Assembly (NCBI GenBank): GCA_036557225.1
Contig: DATBHX010000132.1
Coordinates: forward strand, 13,055-77,054
DNA length: 64,000 nucleotides
Direction of reading: 5' to 3'
DNA from: Angelobacter sp036557225
Lineage (GTDB): Bacteria > Acidobacteriota > Terriglobia > Terriglobales > Acidobacteriaceae
The notes under the pieces are model-generated. The model saw nothing but the letters and a program-made list of their open reading frames with translations, searched no databases and was not told where the DNA came from. The position numbers and the translations under genes are program-made. Positions 18,567-26,827 of this stretch are shown here, piece by piece (position 1 is the stretch's first letter; the number at the start of each line of letters is the position of its first letter).

Positions 18567-19382
18567 TTACTTCGCCGGAGCAGGGCCGGTCACTTGCAAC
18601 ACCAGCTGCGTTCCGCCGTCGAGCTTGATCGTGTGGCTGGGAGAGATGAGCAAGGTCCCATGTGCGCCTTTGACCGTCGCCTCGTGCAAACTCACGCCGT
18701 CGATACCTAACGCTCCCCGGCTGGCTGGGGTTAACGCTCCATTCGCCGCTGCACCTGTGTTTCTTGGAGGGCCATTGGCGCCCTCTGAACTGGTCACAGG
18801 CGTCGTCGCGCTTCCAACCGCCGGGGCTGGAGAGGCGCTTGGACCGCCCATCGAGTGGCCGGCGCCAAATGGCGCTCCGCCCATTTGAGGACCCGAACTC
18901 AGACTGGTGGGAGCGCCCGCGACATCAGAAGGCCCCTCCAAAGGCGGAGCAACCGCCTCCACGATTCCATTCAATGAAATGTCCTCGCCGCCCTTCAGGA
19001 GCGCTTTGTCGAATACGAATCCCAACCTGGATTCCGCACTCTCCTTGGTCTTGGCCTGGGCATCGGTGACGTGCCCGAGTAGCTTGGATCCTCGACGCAG
19101 CACCACCTTGCCGTTCACCTTCAAGTCCTGCGTCAGTTTGGCTTCCACCGGATCGCCCGATTTGGCCTTCTTGGAGTCCAGACCCTTGGAAAGCTCCGCC
19201 TGCAGAATTGTGCCACCGGCGATCCCACCCGATGTCTCACCCGCCGCTGGCGCGTTCTGGCCTGCTACGGCATTCGCCTGCCCGAGCGCTGGCACAGGAA
19301 CGCCGGTTGAAGCTTGTGCCACCGCGCTGGTCAAAATCGCGCTCGCGGCAACAACGGCTATCCAATATTTCTTGAGTGTCAT
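18567..19382 (-). CDS. Secreted paralogue 2 of a tandem family
   Basis: A 271-residue secreted protein starting MTLKKYWIAVVAASAIL. It carries the same domain as its neighbours: LQAELSKGLDSKKAKSGDPV, KVNGKVVLRRGSKLLGHVTD, SRLGFVFDKALLKGGE and VEAVAPPLEG, then a Gly/Ala/Pro-rich spacer and the C-terminal strand LDGGTQLVLQVTG. The match to paralogue 3 is much closer than to paralogue 1, which suggests a later duplication. It has its own 5' gap and terminator, so it is probably transcribed separately. The role is unknown; no catalytic motif is visible. Confidence 0.75.
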   Translation of the reverse strand: MTLKKYWIAVVAASAILTSAVAQASTGVPVPALGQANAVAGQNAPAAGETSGGIAGGTILQAELSKGLDSKKAKSGDPVEAKLTQDLKVNGKVVLRRGSKLLGHVTDAQAKTKESAESRLGFVFDKALLKGGEDISLNGIVEAVAPPLEGPSDVAGAPTSLSSGPQMGGAPFGAGHSMGGPSASPAPAVGSATTPVTSSEGANGPPRNTGAAANGALTPASRGALGIDGVSLHEATVKGAHGTLLISPSHTIKLDGGTQLVLQVTGPAPAK

Positions 19383-19665
19383 CTCTGGATCTGCTCCTTA
19401 ACTTTTGAAGGTCTTGCAACCGGTCTGCATGGGGTCCGTTTGTATTCGTCAGACGCAAATTGTCGCAGAAACCCTCAGTTCAATACCACAACTTCATTAT
19501 TCTGCTGTCTTATGCAGAGAAGCGTAGCACGGTTTTTGAGCGTATACAAAAAAGCGTGTCTGACGGGACAAAGAAACGCACACACGGTGCCGACGGAGTG
19601 TTTTGGCGGATATAGATCGCAGGAAAGTTGGCAGAGTATCGACGAAACGCCAGGGATGGGGAAAA
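19383..19665. other. Intergenic region upstream of paralogue 2
   Basis: The gap between paralogues 2 and 3 contains the promoter region of paralogue 2 and ends with the terminator of paralogue 3. I looked for a -24/-12 (sigma-54) promoter because an NtrC-type regulator is near; the best site (GC and TTGCA elements near 19415-19430) has the wrong -24 bases, so I do not call it. Confidence 0.4.
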
Positions 19666-19693
19666 CGCGGCTAAAGCTCGAGCTCTAGCCGCG
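19666..19693 (-). terminator. Terminator after paralogue 3
   Basis: A stem of CGCGGCTA / TAGCCGCG, extended inside by AGCTCGAGCT pairing, lies 16 bp after the stop of the gene at 19710. It is nearly identical in stem sequence to the hairpin after paralogue 2. Confidence 0.8.
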
Positions 19694-19709
19694 CGAAAAC
19701 AAAGCCGCC

Positions 19710-20726
19710 TTAATGCGCAGCAGCCGAGCCGGTGATCTGCAACACCATCTGCGTTCCGCTATCCAGTTTCACATTGCGGTTGGCAGAACTGATCACCGAA
19801 CCTTGCGCGCTACCGGCAGCGGCCGTATTCAGAGCCAGGCCTTGCATGCCGACCACGCCGTGACTCGTGCTGTTGATTGCGCCATTGGCAGCCGCGCCAA
19901 CCGTACGATTGGCCGATCCCGCGACTGCGCCGGTGGTTGAATTCGTAACCGATCCTGCAGTACTACCAGCAGCACCCACGGCGCCCCCGGCTGCCGAATT
20001 TACAGCACCGGTTGCGCCTCCAACCAGGCCTCCGCTGCCGCGGCCGCCGTTCATTGCCCCGCCGCCAACGCTGCCCATGTTTGAACCAAGACTGCTGCTT
20101 TCATCGCCGCCAATCGAGGCAGCTCCTTGTACCGGCGGCGCCAATGCCTGGATAACGCCATTAAAGGCAACTGCTTCCCCGCCTTTCAGCACCGCCTTGT
20201 CAAACACAACTCCGAGTTTCGATTCTGTGTTCTCCTTGCTCTTGGCCTGGGCTTCCGTCACGTGGCCCACCAGCTTTGAACCGCGGTGCAGGACAACCTT
20301 GCCATTCGACTTTACGTCCTGCGTCAGCTTGGCTTCCACGGGATCGCCCGATTTCGCTTTCTTGGCGTCCAGTGATTTTGTGAGTTCGGCTTGCAGCGTC
20401 GTGCCACTGCTTAGCACCGCAGCTTCAGTACCACCTGCAGCCGAAGCGGTACCGCTTCCATTTGCCGCGGCCGACGAACCAGCCGTTTTGTCCTTCTTGC
20501 TGCCTTCGTGCTCCTGAGACGCTTTTGCGTTTGCTGATCCGTCAACGTTCGCTGAAGCGGCGGGCGTCTGCGCGCTCTGGCTCGCACCGGCGCTGGCGCT
20601 TGCTTGCCCCGGGGTGGCCGAGGCGCTGCCAGAAGTTGAACCACTGGCAGTGGTCTGAGCTATCGCTCCCATCGTGAGCAAACTGGCTGTTACTGCGGCA
20701 ATCCAACACTTCTTCGTCAATGTCAT
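19710..20726 (-). CDS. Secreted paralogue 3 of a tandem family
   Basis: The start is placed at the ATG at 20726 (338 residues) because it opens a signal peptide like that of paralogue 2 (MTLTKKCWIAAVTASLL); an in-frame ATG at 20801 would add 25 residues before it. A Ser/Ala/Gly-rich spacer leads to the shared domain (LQAELTKSLDAKKAKSGDPV, SNGKVVLHRGSKLVGHVTEA, ESKLGVVFDKAVLKGGE, VIQALAPPVQGA). A long Gly/Ala/Thr-rich stretch (about 220-295) with repeated TAGSVTNS and AVAGSA-like segments follows, and it ends LDSGTQMVLQITG. The function is unknown. Confidence 0.75.
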   Translation of the reverse strand: MTLTKKCWIAAVTASLLTMGAIAQTTASGSTSGSASATPGQASASAGASQSAQTPAASANVDGSANAKASQEHEGSKKDKTAGSSAAANGSGTASAAGGTEAAVLSSGTTLQAELTKSLDAKKAKSGDPVEAKLTQDVKSNGKVVLHRGSKLVGHVTEAQAKSKENTESKLGVVFDKAVLKGGEAVAFNGVIQALAPPVQGAASIGGDESSSLGSNMGSVGGGAMNGGRGSGGLVGGATGAVNSAAGGAVGAAGSTAGSVTNSTTGAVAGSANRTVGAAANGAINSTSHGVVGMQGLALNTAAAGSAQGSVISSANRNVKLDSGTQMVLQITGSAAAH

Positions 20727-20961
20727 CGCTTCCGTTTCACTCCTTAATCTCTGTAGATTTTGCTCTTGGGGATCCGTGGCGAAGTGGACTCGCTTGCTCA
20801 ACTCAGATGCAATTTCCCCAAAAAACGTCTACTCTGGATGTAACTTATTTATATTCAACAACTTAAAGTCGACTAGACTTTTTTACACACTTTCTCATCT
20901 AACCCAACGGTTGGAATTCCAAAGTGGTGTAATCTCTTGAAGAGAGAGGGGCAGCACGGCT
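20727..20961. other. Divergent regulatory region with a short palindrome
   Basis: This 235-bp AT-rich gap lies between paralogue 3 and the response regulator. AAAGTC GACTA GACTTT (20865-20881) is an inverted repeat followed by Ts; it could be an operator or a weak terminator. No clear -24/-12 promoter is present. Confidence 0.4.
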
Positions 20962-22359
20962 TTGAGCGTACAAGAGAAGGTCCTCATTGTTGAGGATGAA
21001 GAAAACGAACGTACCGGACTTGCAGAGCTGGTTTCTGCATGGGGGTACAGGACTGAAACCGCCAAAGACGGCCTGGATGGCCTGGAGAAAGTGGCCACCT
21101 GGTCGCCGGGGATTGTCGTAACCGACTTCAAAATGCCGCGCATGGACGGCATGGAGTTGCTGCAGCGCCTGGCCGATCAGCCACAGCAAATCGCTGTAGT
21201 ACTGCTCACGGCCCAGGGCAGTATCGACGTTGCTGTCGATGCGATGAAGGCCGGCGCCTACGACTTTATCCAGAAGCCGGTGGACACTTCTCGTCTTAAA
21301 CAGATTTTGCAGAATGCGGCCCGGCAGCGTGGGACCGCGATTGAACTGGAAGCCACCAAGCGCAAGCTGCGTGATACCGGATTGTTCGGACAGATGGTCG
21401 GATCTTCCAAGGAAATGCAGGAGATCTTCCACCTGGTGGAGATGGTCGCGCCCAGCACTGCATCCGTGCTGATCACCGGCGAGAGTGGTACGGGAAAAGA
21501 AATGGTGGCGCGCACCATCCACGATATGAGCGCGCGCAAGAACAAGCCGTTTGTGGCCATCAACTGCTCGGCAATCCCGGAGACGTTGATCGAAAGCGAA
21601 ATCTTTGGCCATGAGAAAGGCGCATTCACCGGCGCCATGGAGCGCCGCGCCGGCTGCTTTGAGCTCGCTGAAGAAGGCACGCTGCTGCTGGATGAGATCG
21701 GCGAAATGCCCGCTGCAACACAGGCCAAGCTTCTGCGCGTATTGGAAGACCGCAAACTACGCCGCCTCGGCAGCAAAGTGGAGACGCCCGTCGACGTGCG
21801 CGTGCTGGCAGCGACCAACAAAGTTCCGGAAGAGGCGGTCGCGCGCGGCGAACTGCGCGGCGACCTTTACTACCGCCTCAACGTTTTCAACATCCACTTG
21901 CCGCCCTTGCGTGAGCATAAAGAGGATGTCCCGCAACTGGTGTCGGCGCTACTGGCGGATATGAATGCCAAGCATGGACGCGAGGTCGGCGGCGTCGCGG
22001 AAAATGTACTGCAGCTGTTTCACAACCACAACTGGCCCGGTAATGTGCGTGAGCTGCGCAATACCCTGGAGCGAGCGGTAATTGTCTGCGACGCTCCCAT
22101 GGTGGAAACCCGGCATCTCCCGCCTAATTTCGGCAGCACCGGATTGAAGCCCCCGGCGCACGATGGCGAAGGTATTCGCCTGGAAGTAGGCACTACCGTT
22201 GGCGAAGCCGAGAAAATGCTGATCCTCAAGACTCTGGCCGCCAGCAACAACAATAAGACCCGCGCGGCGGAGATCCTCGGCATCAGCCTGAAGACTTTGC
22301 ACAACAAACTCAAGGAATACGGTAACGCCTCAGCCGTGGCCAATGATGCCGCGAGCTGA
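20962..22359 (+). CDS. NtrC-family sigma-54-dependent response regulator
   Basis: A 465-residue regulator in three parts. The receiver domain (1-120) has the phosphoacceptor Asp55 in VVTDFKMP and Lys in IQKPVD. The AAA+ domain (about 140-380) has Walker A GESGTGKE and the sigma-54 contact loop GAFTGA. The C-terminal Fis-type helix-turn-helix (about 410-455, AAEILGISLKTLHNKL) binds DNA. It should activate sigma-54 promoters when phosphorylated, very likely by the histidine kinase that follows after 80 bp. The start is a TTG at 20962 with AGAGAGGGG upstream. The targets are unknown; the divergent secreted paralogues or the lipoprotein downstream are candidates only by position. Confidence 0.93.
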   Translation: MSVQEKVLIVEDEENERTGLAELVSAWGYRTETAKDGLDGLEKVATWSPGIVVTDFKMPRMDGMELLQRLADQPQQIAVVLLTAQGSIDVAVDAMKAGAYDFIQKPVDTSRLKQILQNAARQRGTAIELEATKRKLRDTGLFGQMVGSSKEMQEIFHLVEMVAPSTASVLITGESGTGKEMVARTIHDMSARKNKPFVAINCSAIPETLIESEIFGHEKGAFTGAMERRAGCFELAEEGTLLLDEIGEMPAATQAKLLRVLEDRKLRRLGSKVETPVDVRVLAATNKVPEEAVARGELRGDLYYRLNVFNIHLPPLREHKEDVPQLVSALLADMNAKHGREVGGVAENVLQLFHNHNWPGNVRELRNTLERAVIVCDAPMVETRHLPPNFGSTGLKPPAHDGEGIRLEVGTTVGEAEKMLILKTLAASNNNKTRAAEILGISLKTLHNKLKEYGNASAVANDAAS

Positions 22360-22439
22360 GAATGAGCTTTGCCATGGCAGTTACGATCGTGGAAAACTTG
22401 ATGCACCTAAACGTACGGCCTGAACTAAAGAAGTGATGC

Positions 22440-24335
22440 ATGCCCTCTTTACGCCTGAAAACCAAGCTGGTCTCCGCCATTACCGGAATGGTAGTGATCA
22501 TCGTGACCACTTTGGCCGGGCTCTATATTTCTGAAATCGTCAAACAGCGCATCCTGGAAACCTATGACGTTGCTGAGCTGGTGCAAAAACAGATTTTCGC
22601 GGTGGCACGCCCTTCCCTGGAAGTCGATCTCAGCAGCACGCGGGTTGACCTGAATGATCCGAAGCAGGTGGATGACAAAGTGCAGTATGAGCTGCAGACC
22701 GACCTAAGTCTGAATTCATTGATCGAGTCTATACTCGGCCAGTCACCAGCCATACAAGACGTCTCGATTGCCAGCGCAAGCGGCCAGGCGCTGCTGCATA
22801 CCACCCCGGTGCTGGTGGGCCAGCCGATAGCGCATCGGGAAAATTGGGCCAAGGTGGTCAATAGCGGGATCCGGCAACAATTGCGCGTGGTCTACGGACC
22901 GCCTGAAGTTTACGACGTGGTTCTTCCTCTCAATCGTGATGGCAGGCCTTTTGGTGAAATCCGGGTTGGCGTTTCCACGCACTTTCTTCAGAACAAGCTG
23001 CAGCCGCAAATCAGGCGCGCGCTGATTCTTTCCGGTGGCGTGATTCTGGCCTGTCTGGTTCTCTCGGCTGGCCTTTCCAGCTTTGCTTTGCGTCCTCTGG
23101 CCGCCATCAATCGCCGGCTTGATCTGATCAGCTCCGGCAAGGCCGATACAGTCAATGCGCCCGCCAAGCGCTCCGACGAATACGGCGCTGTCTCCACCAA
23201 GATTGAACGCCTGGGCCGGCAAATGCGCGACGTAAAAGAAGTTTTCTCTGCCCTGAAGGAAAATCTCGACCAGATGATGGCCAATCTTCAGGACGGTGTC
23301 ATGCTCTTCACCAGCGACCTCAACGTTGTGCTGGTGAGTGCCTCGGCAGAGCGGTATATCGGCAAGCCGCGCGGCGAAATCCTGGGCCGCCAGCCCGCGG
23401 AAATATTCTCTCCCGCTTCACGTCTCGGACGCGCCATCCTTGAAGCCTTTGCCTCGCGCACGCCGCTGGCAGCGGAAGAAATTGAAAATGAACAGGGCCG
23501 CAACATCCAGATTGCCCTTGACTTCATTGAAGAGCGCGGCGAGCGCATTGGCGCGCTGCTCACCCTGCGCGACGCCGAGTCGGTCCATCGCATAGAAGAT
23601 GAAATCGAGCTGTCGCGCCGGCTGGCCGCAATCGGCAGGCTCACCTCCGGCGTGGCCCACGAAGTCAAGAATCCGATTAACGCCATCGTCGTGCATCTGG
23701 AAGTGTTGCGGCAAAAGATGAAGGAGATCGACCCCGACACACGCCGCCACGTCGACGTAATCGGCAGCGAGATTCAGCGTCTGGATCGCGTGGTGCAAAC
23801 TCTGGTGGACTTCACCCGGCCGGTGGAGCTCCGTTTGAGCGATACGGACCTGCGTAAGGTCGTGGAAGACGTGGTGCTGCTGGCTTCGCCCGCAGCGGAA
23901 CGGCACAATGTGGCCATCGAGCGCCAGGCAAGCCAGGACGCGCTGCCGGTGCGTATCGATGTCGATCTGGTCAAGCAGGCGATTCTGAATATCGTTCTCA
24001 ACGGCCTGCAGGCCATGCCGGATGGCGGCCAGCTGCGAATCCACTCCCGGCGCGAAGGTGATGGAGCGCTGCTGACCGTTCGCGACCAGGGCTCCGGCAT
24101 TCCTGAGAATATCCGCGACAAGGTTTTTAATTTATACTTCACTACAAAGTCGGGCGGCAGCGGAATCGGCCTGGCCATGGCTTATCGCGTTGTCCAGCTC
24201 CATCATGGATCGGTGGAATTTACCTCGATCATGGAGCATGGCACTACGTTTTATTTGCGGTTTCCGCTTGCCGAAATACCAGCCAACGGCGAACAACCCG
24301 CCGTGGCCCCGGAAGGTTCGGTCAGTAAAGCATGA
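22440..24335 (+). CDS. Membrane sensor histidine kinase
   Basis: A 631-residue kinase. The first membrane helix is at about 12-31, a periplasmic sensor domain spans about 35-190, and a second helix lies at about 193-215. A HAMP linker follows (LRPLAAINRRLDLI), then a PAS domain (about 275-385, beginning NLQDGVMLF). The HisKA motif GVAHEVKNP contains phosphoacceptor His407. The ATPase domain has N (NIVLNGLQ), G1 (DQGSGIPE) and G2 (GGSGIGLA) boxes. It is the likely partner of the upstream NtrC-type regulator, and the pair resembles envelope-stress or nitrogen-type systems. The lipoprotein gene overlaps its 3' end by 4 bases. Confidence 0.93.
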   Translation: MPSLRLKTKLVSAITGMVVIIVTTLAGLYISEIVKQRILETYDVAELVQKQIFAVARPSLEVDLSSTRVDLNDPKQVDDKVQYELQTDLSLNSLIESILGQSPAIQDVSIASASGQALLHTTPVLVGQPIAHRENWAKVVNSGIRQQLRVVYGPPEVYDVVLPLNRDGRPFGEIRVGVSTHFLQNKLQPQIRRALILSGGVILACLVLSAGLSSFALRPLAAINRRLDLISSGKADTVNAPAKRSDEYGAVSTKIERLGRQMRDVKEVFSALKENLDQMMANLQDGVMLFTSDLNVVLVSASAERYIGKPRGEILGRQPAEIFSPASRLGRAILEAFASRTPLAAEEIENEQGRNIQIALDFIEERGERIGALLTLRDAESVHRIEDEIELSRRLAAIGRLTSGVAHEVKNPINAIVVHLEVLRQKMKEIDPDTRRHVDVIGSEIQRLDRVVQTLVDFTRPVELRLSDTDLRKVVEDVVLLASPAAERHNVAIERQASQDALPVRIDVDLVKQAILNIVLNGLQAMPDGGQLRIHSRREGDGALLTVRDQGSGIPENIRDKVFNLYFTTKSGGSGIGLAMAYRVVQLHHGSVEFTSIMEHGTTFYLRFPLAEIPANGEQPAVAPEGSVSKA

Positions 24336-24922
24336 AGCCACTTCGTTTCAACGTCGCTATTCTTGCGCTGTGGTCCGTGTTGTCGATTCTCGCCGGCTGT
24401 ACGCACAAGAAACCTGTCCTGGTCGCGCCGCAACCGCTTCCTCCGCCCACGGCAGCGCCGCAAGCTTCACCTACGCCGGAACCGGCAGCGCAAGCCGACG
24501 ACAAAAGCCAGCCGGCCCAGGACGCTCAAGCTCCAGCACCCGATCAGACAAAGCAGGAGACTACGCAGGCGGACAAAGCCAAGCCTCCGCAAAAGCCTTC
24601 GCCGCGAAAACCCGCGCGCAAGACCGTGGTTGACGCCGATAAGACCGAGCCTGCTCCCGCTGCAGGACAGGTATCGCCCGCCCCGACCACGGCCGACGCT
24701 TCCCACGCCCAGGGTTCGACCGAGCAGCTTCTCAAAAGCGCTGAAGCCAACCTCAATGGCATCAAACGACAACTCTCGAAGGAAGAAGAGGCCAAGCGCT
24801 CCCAGGCCCTGGAGTTCATCAGACAAAGCAGGGCGGCTACCAGCGAAAATGATTCCGCGCGCGCCTACAATCTGGCTTTGAAGGCCCGCCTGCTCTCCGA
24901 CGAGTTGATGCAGCAACGATAA
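24332..24922 (+). CDS. Lipoprotein with proline-rich spacer
   Basis: A 196-residue protein with a clear lipobox (LAGC, Cys23). A long Pro/Ala/Gln/Lys-rich disordered region (about 30-130) is followed by a helical domain (about 135-196, LLKSAEANLNGIKRQLSKEE). It overlaps the kinase gene by ATGA, so the two are translationally coupled. The protein could be an envelope component watched by the sensor kinase, or simply part of the same regulon; that is inference. No family is recognised. Confidence 0.75.
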   Translation: MKPLRFNVAILALWSVLSILAGCTHKKPVLVAPQPLPPPTAAPQASPTPEPAAQADDKSQPAQDAQAPAPDQTKQETTQADKAKPPQKPSPRKPARKTVVDADKTEPAPAAGQVSPAPTTADASHAQGSTEQLLKSAEANLNGIKRQLSKEEEAKRSQALEFIRQSRAATSENDSARAYNLALKARLLSDELMQQR

Positions 24923-24933
24923 AGCGCCGTTGG

Positions 24934-25299
24934 TTACTTCGCTGACGCGTCCGCCTGATGTATGCCGAAGACGTTGCCCTCGGTATCGATGCAATAAGCC
25001 TGATAGCCAACGCCCGGAATCGCCATCCTGGGCATGGCAACCTTCCCGCCATTGCGCGTGACCTTTTCCAGATAATCATCCACTGAGCTGACGCCTATGG
25101 TGTTTACCGTGCGCGGCATCTGGTTCTGATAGCGCAGAATACCGCCATCGATTCCAGGACCGTCCGTACCGGTCTTGACCAGCCAGTACTCCATCGGCCC
25201 GCCCCAGTTGGTGGACTCCCAGCCGAAAACGTCGTGATAAAACTTTGCCGCTCGTTCAGGATTGTCGGCGGCAAACTCAAAATGAATAATGCGTGGCAT
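24934..25299 (-). CDS. VOC superfamily (glyoxalase-like) protein
   Basis: A 121-residue single-module vicinal-oxygen-chelate protein. It has the paired beta-alpha-beta-beta-beta layout: IIHFEFAADNPERAAKFYHDVFGW at the start (seen as two shorter motifs, FEFAADN and FYHDVFGW), and GVGYQAYCIDTEGNVFGIHQ at the end. The HFE and FGIHQ positions are where metal ligands usually sit. Relatives annotated as glyoxalase or bleomycin-resistance proteins mostly have unknown substrates. It converges on the lipoprotein gene with 11 bp between. Confidence 0.85.
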   Translation of the reverse strand: MPRIIHFEFAADNPERAAKFYHDVFGWESTNWGGPMEYWLVKTGTDGPGIDGGILRYQNQMPRTVNTIGVSSVDDYLEKVTRNGGKVAMPRMAIPGVGYQAYCIDTEGNVFGIHQADASAK

Positions 25300-25405
25300 A
25301 AAAGCCTCTCCTTGGAATGATGGATGGGGCGCACATGGGCGTACGACGCAGAGCGCGCAATCACGAACGCGCGTGAACGAGCAAAGCCTTACATCGAAAT
25401 GTAAA

Positions 25406-25759
25406 TCAGGAGCGCTGCAGCTGCGGCGATGCTCCGTACTTTTGCGTGGCGTAGCCGACGATCAGCCCTACCATCGCGCCCGGCAGCATGATCTGGAAAT
25501 AGTAGCCATGCTGCATAAAGGCGATGATCCAGGCCAGAAACGCGCCCACAGTCAGCCCAAAAACGATGCCCAGCGGCAAGGAATTCACCTTGCGGGCAAA
25601 GATGCCGATCAGAACGCCCGCAATGAGGCCCTTGATCATGGATCCAAAAACAATGCCCATCAGTTGGTCGCGCACGGCAGGCGTAAACCACGCGGTGAGT
25701 CCGTCCAGTATTCCCAGAATCCCTCCCAGCAACAGGCCCAGCACAATCTTGTTGTTCAT
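25406..25759 (-). CDS. Small four-helix membrane protein
   Basis: The start is placed at the ATG at 25759, which has GGAG upstream, giving 117 residues. Four hydrophobic segments are visible (about 5-25, 33-52, 60-80 and 88-105), with GGILGILDG and GLIVGYATQKYG motifs. The short Gly-rich helices suggest an integral inner-membrane protein of unknown function. It lies between the VOC gene and the kinase gene on the same strand. Confidence 0.7.
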   Translation of the reverse strand: MNNKIVLGLLLGGILGILDGLTAWFTPAVRDQLMGIVFGSMIKGLIAGVLIGIFARKVNSLPLGIVFGLTVGAFLAWIIAFMQHGYYFQIMLPGAMVGLIVGYATQKYGASPQLQRS

Positions 25760-25831
25760 GGCTTCCGCTCCCCTCCGGAACAGTGATGTCTTTCTATTGT
25801 CTGTATTACCCGCTTTTATCACGTCCTTTAA

Positions 25832-26827
25832 TCAATGCCGGGAAAAAAGAATAAATAACATCCGCATCAGCAGATACGCCAGCACCAGCACCACCGCGAC
25901 CTGGTTGCGTTTGATCAACCGGGCGGCCTGCTCCAGCAGGTTCTCGCGATAAGCAGTGATGGGCTGGCCCTCCAGGTAGCGGCCAATATCGGCAGCGATC
26001 TCCTGCACGGAAGCATAGCGCGCGGAGATTTCCGGCGCTGTTGCTTTGCCGAAAATCGCATGCAGCTGTCGTGAGACGCGCTCACTGTGCCGCGCTGCCG
26101 GATCATCCCGCAACATAAAGCCCATCATCGCACCCAGGCCAAAAACATCCGTGCGCTGGTCGATCAGGTCCACGTCGCCACGGGCCTGCTCCGGAGCCAT
26201 AAACCCGGCCGTGCCTAAGATCGAGCCGTGCGCGGTGGTCTGGCCTGCCGATGGCAGCCGCGCCGAACCTCCTGTCGGAATCGTTGTGGTGTCATCGCTG
26301 CCAGTTGAGGCTGCAGTCACCTTGGCCAGGCCCCAGTCAAGAATCAGCACCTCGCCAAAAGCGCCCACCATAATATTGGCCGGCTTCAGGTCGCGATGGA
26401 TAATGCCACGCGAATGCGCAAAAGCCAGCGGCTCGGCAATGCGCTGCAGCAATTGCATGCGCCCGCGCAGGCCCATGCCCGCGACGTGCTGGTCCAGCGT
26501 CTGTCCTTGCACGTGCTTCATGCAATAGAACGTGCGGCCGTCTGGCAGCGTGCCGGCATCATGCACGGGAACGATACCTGGATGCTCCAGGCGGGCGAGG
26601 ATTTCCGCTTCCCGCATGAGCCGCGCTGCCAGATCGTCCGAGCTGCTCTCAGCAGCCAGCACCTTGAGCGCGACACTGCGATGCAGGACTGTATCTTCCG
26701 CCAGCCAGACCGCGCCCATGCCGCCTCGACCCAGGAATTGCGTGGCGCGATAGCGCGTGCCGGAAAGGTCCGGTGTCTGCATCTCCGTTTGCAGTCGAGC
26801 TACGACCTGATCGGGAATAAACTTCAT
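25832..26827 (-). CDS. Membrane-anchored Ser/Thr protein kinase
   Basis: A 331-residue Hanks-type kinase. The Gly loop is GRGGMG (33-38), catalytic Lys is Lys55 (VALKVL), the catalytic loop HRDLKPAN spans 144-151 with Asp146, and the metal site is DWG (164-166) in place of DFG. The P+1 motif is APEQ (211-214). The C-lobe is compact, with little between GLGAMMGFML and the final helices. One membrane helix ends the protein (about 307-329), so the kinase faces the cytoplasm with no extracellular sensor. Its start overlaps the stop of the sigma factor gene by 4 bases, which indicates coupled translation. Confidence 0.92.
   Translation of the reverse strand: MKFIPDQVVARLQTEMQTPDLSGTRYRATQFLGRGGMGAVWLAEDTVLHRSVALKVLAAESSSDDLAARLMREAEILARLEHPGIVPVHDAGTLPDGRTFYCMKHVQGQTLDQHVAGMGLRGRMQLLQRIAEPLAFAHSRGIIHRDLKPANIMVGAFGEVLILDWGLAKVTAASTGSDDTTTIPTGGSARLPSAGQTTAHGSILGTAGFMAPEQARGDVDLIDQRTDVFGLGAMMGFMLRDDPAARHSERVSRQLHAIFGKATAPEISARYASVQEIAADIGRYLEGQPITAYRENLLEQAARLIKRNQVAVVLVLAYLLMRMLFILFSRH

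Noticed and set aside
19383..20961. Sigma-54 promoters for the secreted paralogues
   Set aside because: No site combines GG at -24 and GC at -12 with the right spacing; near matches fail at the -24 bases.
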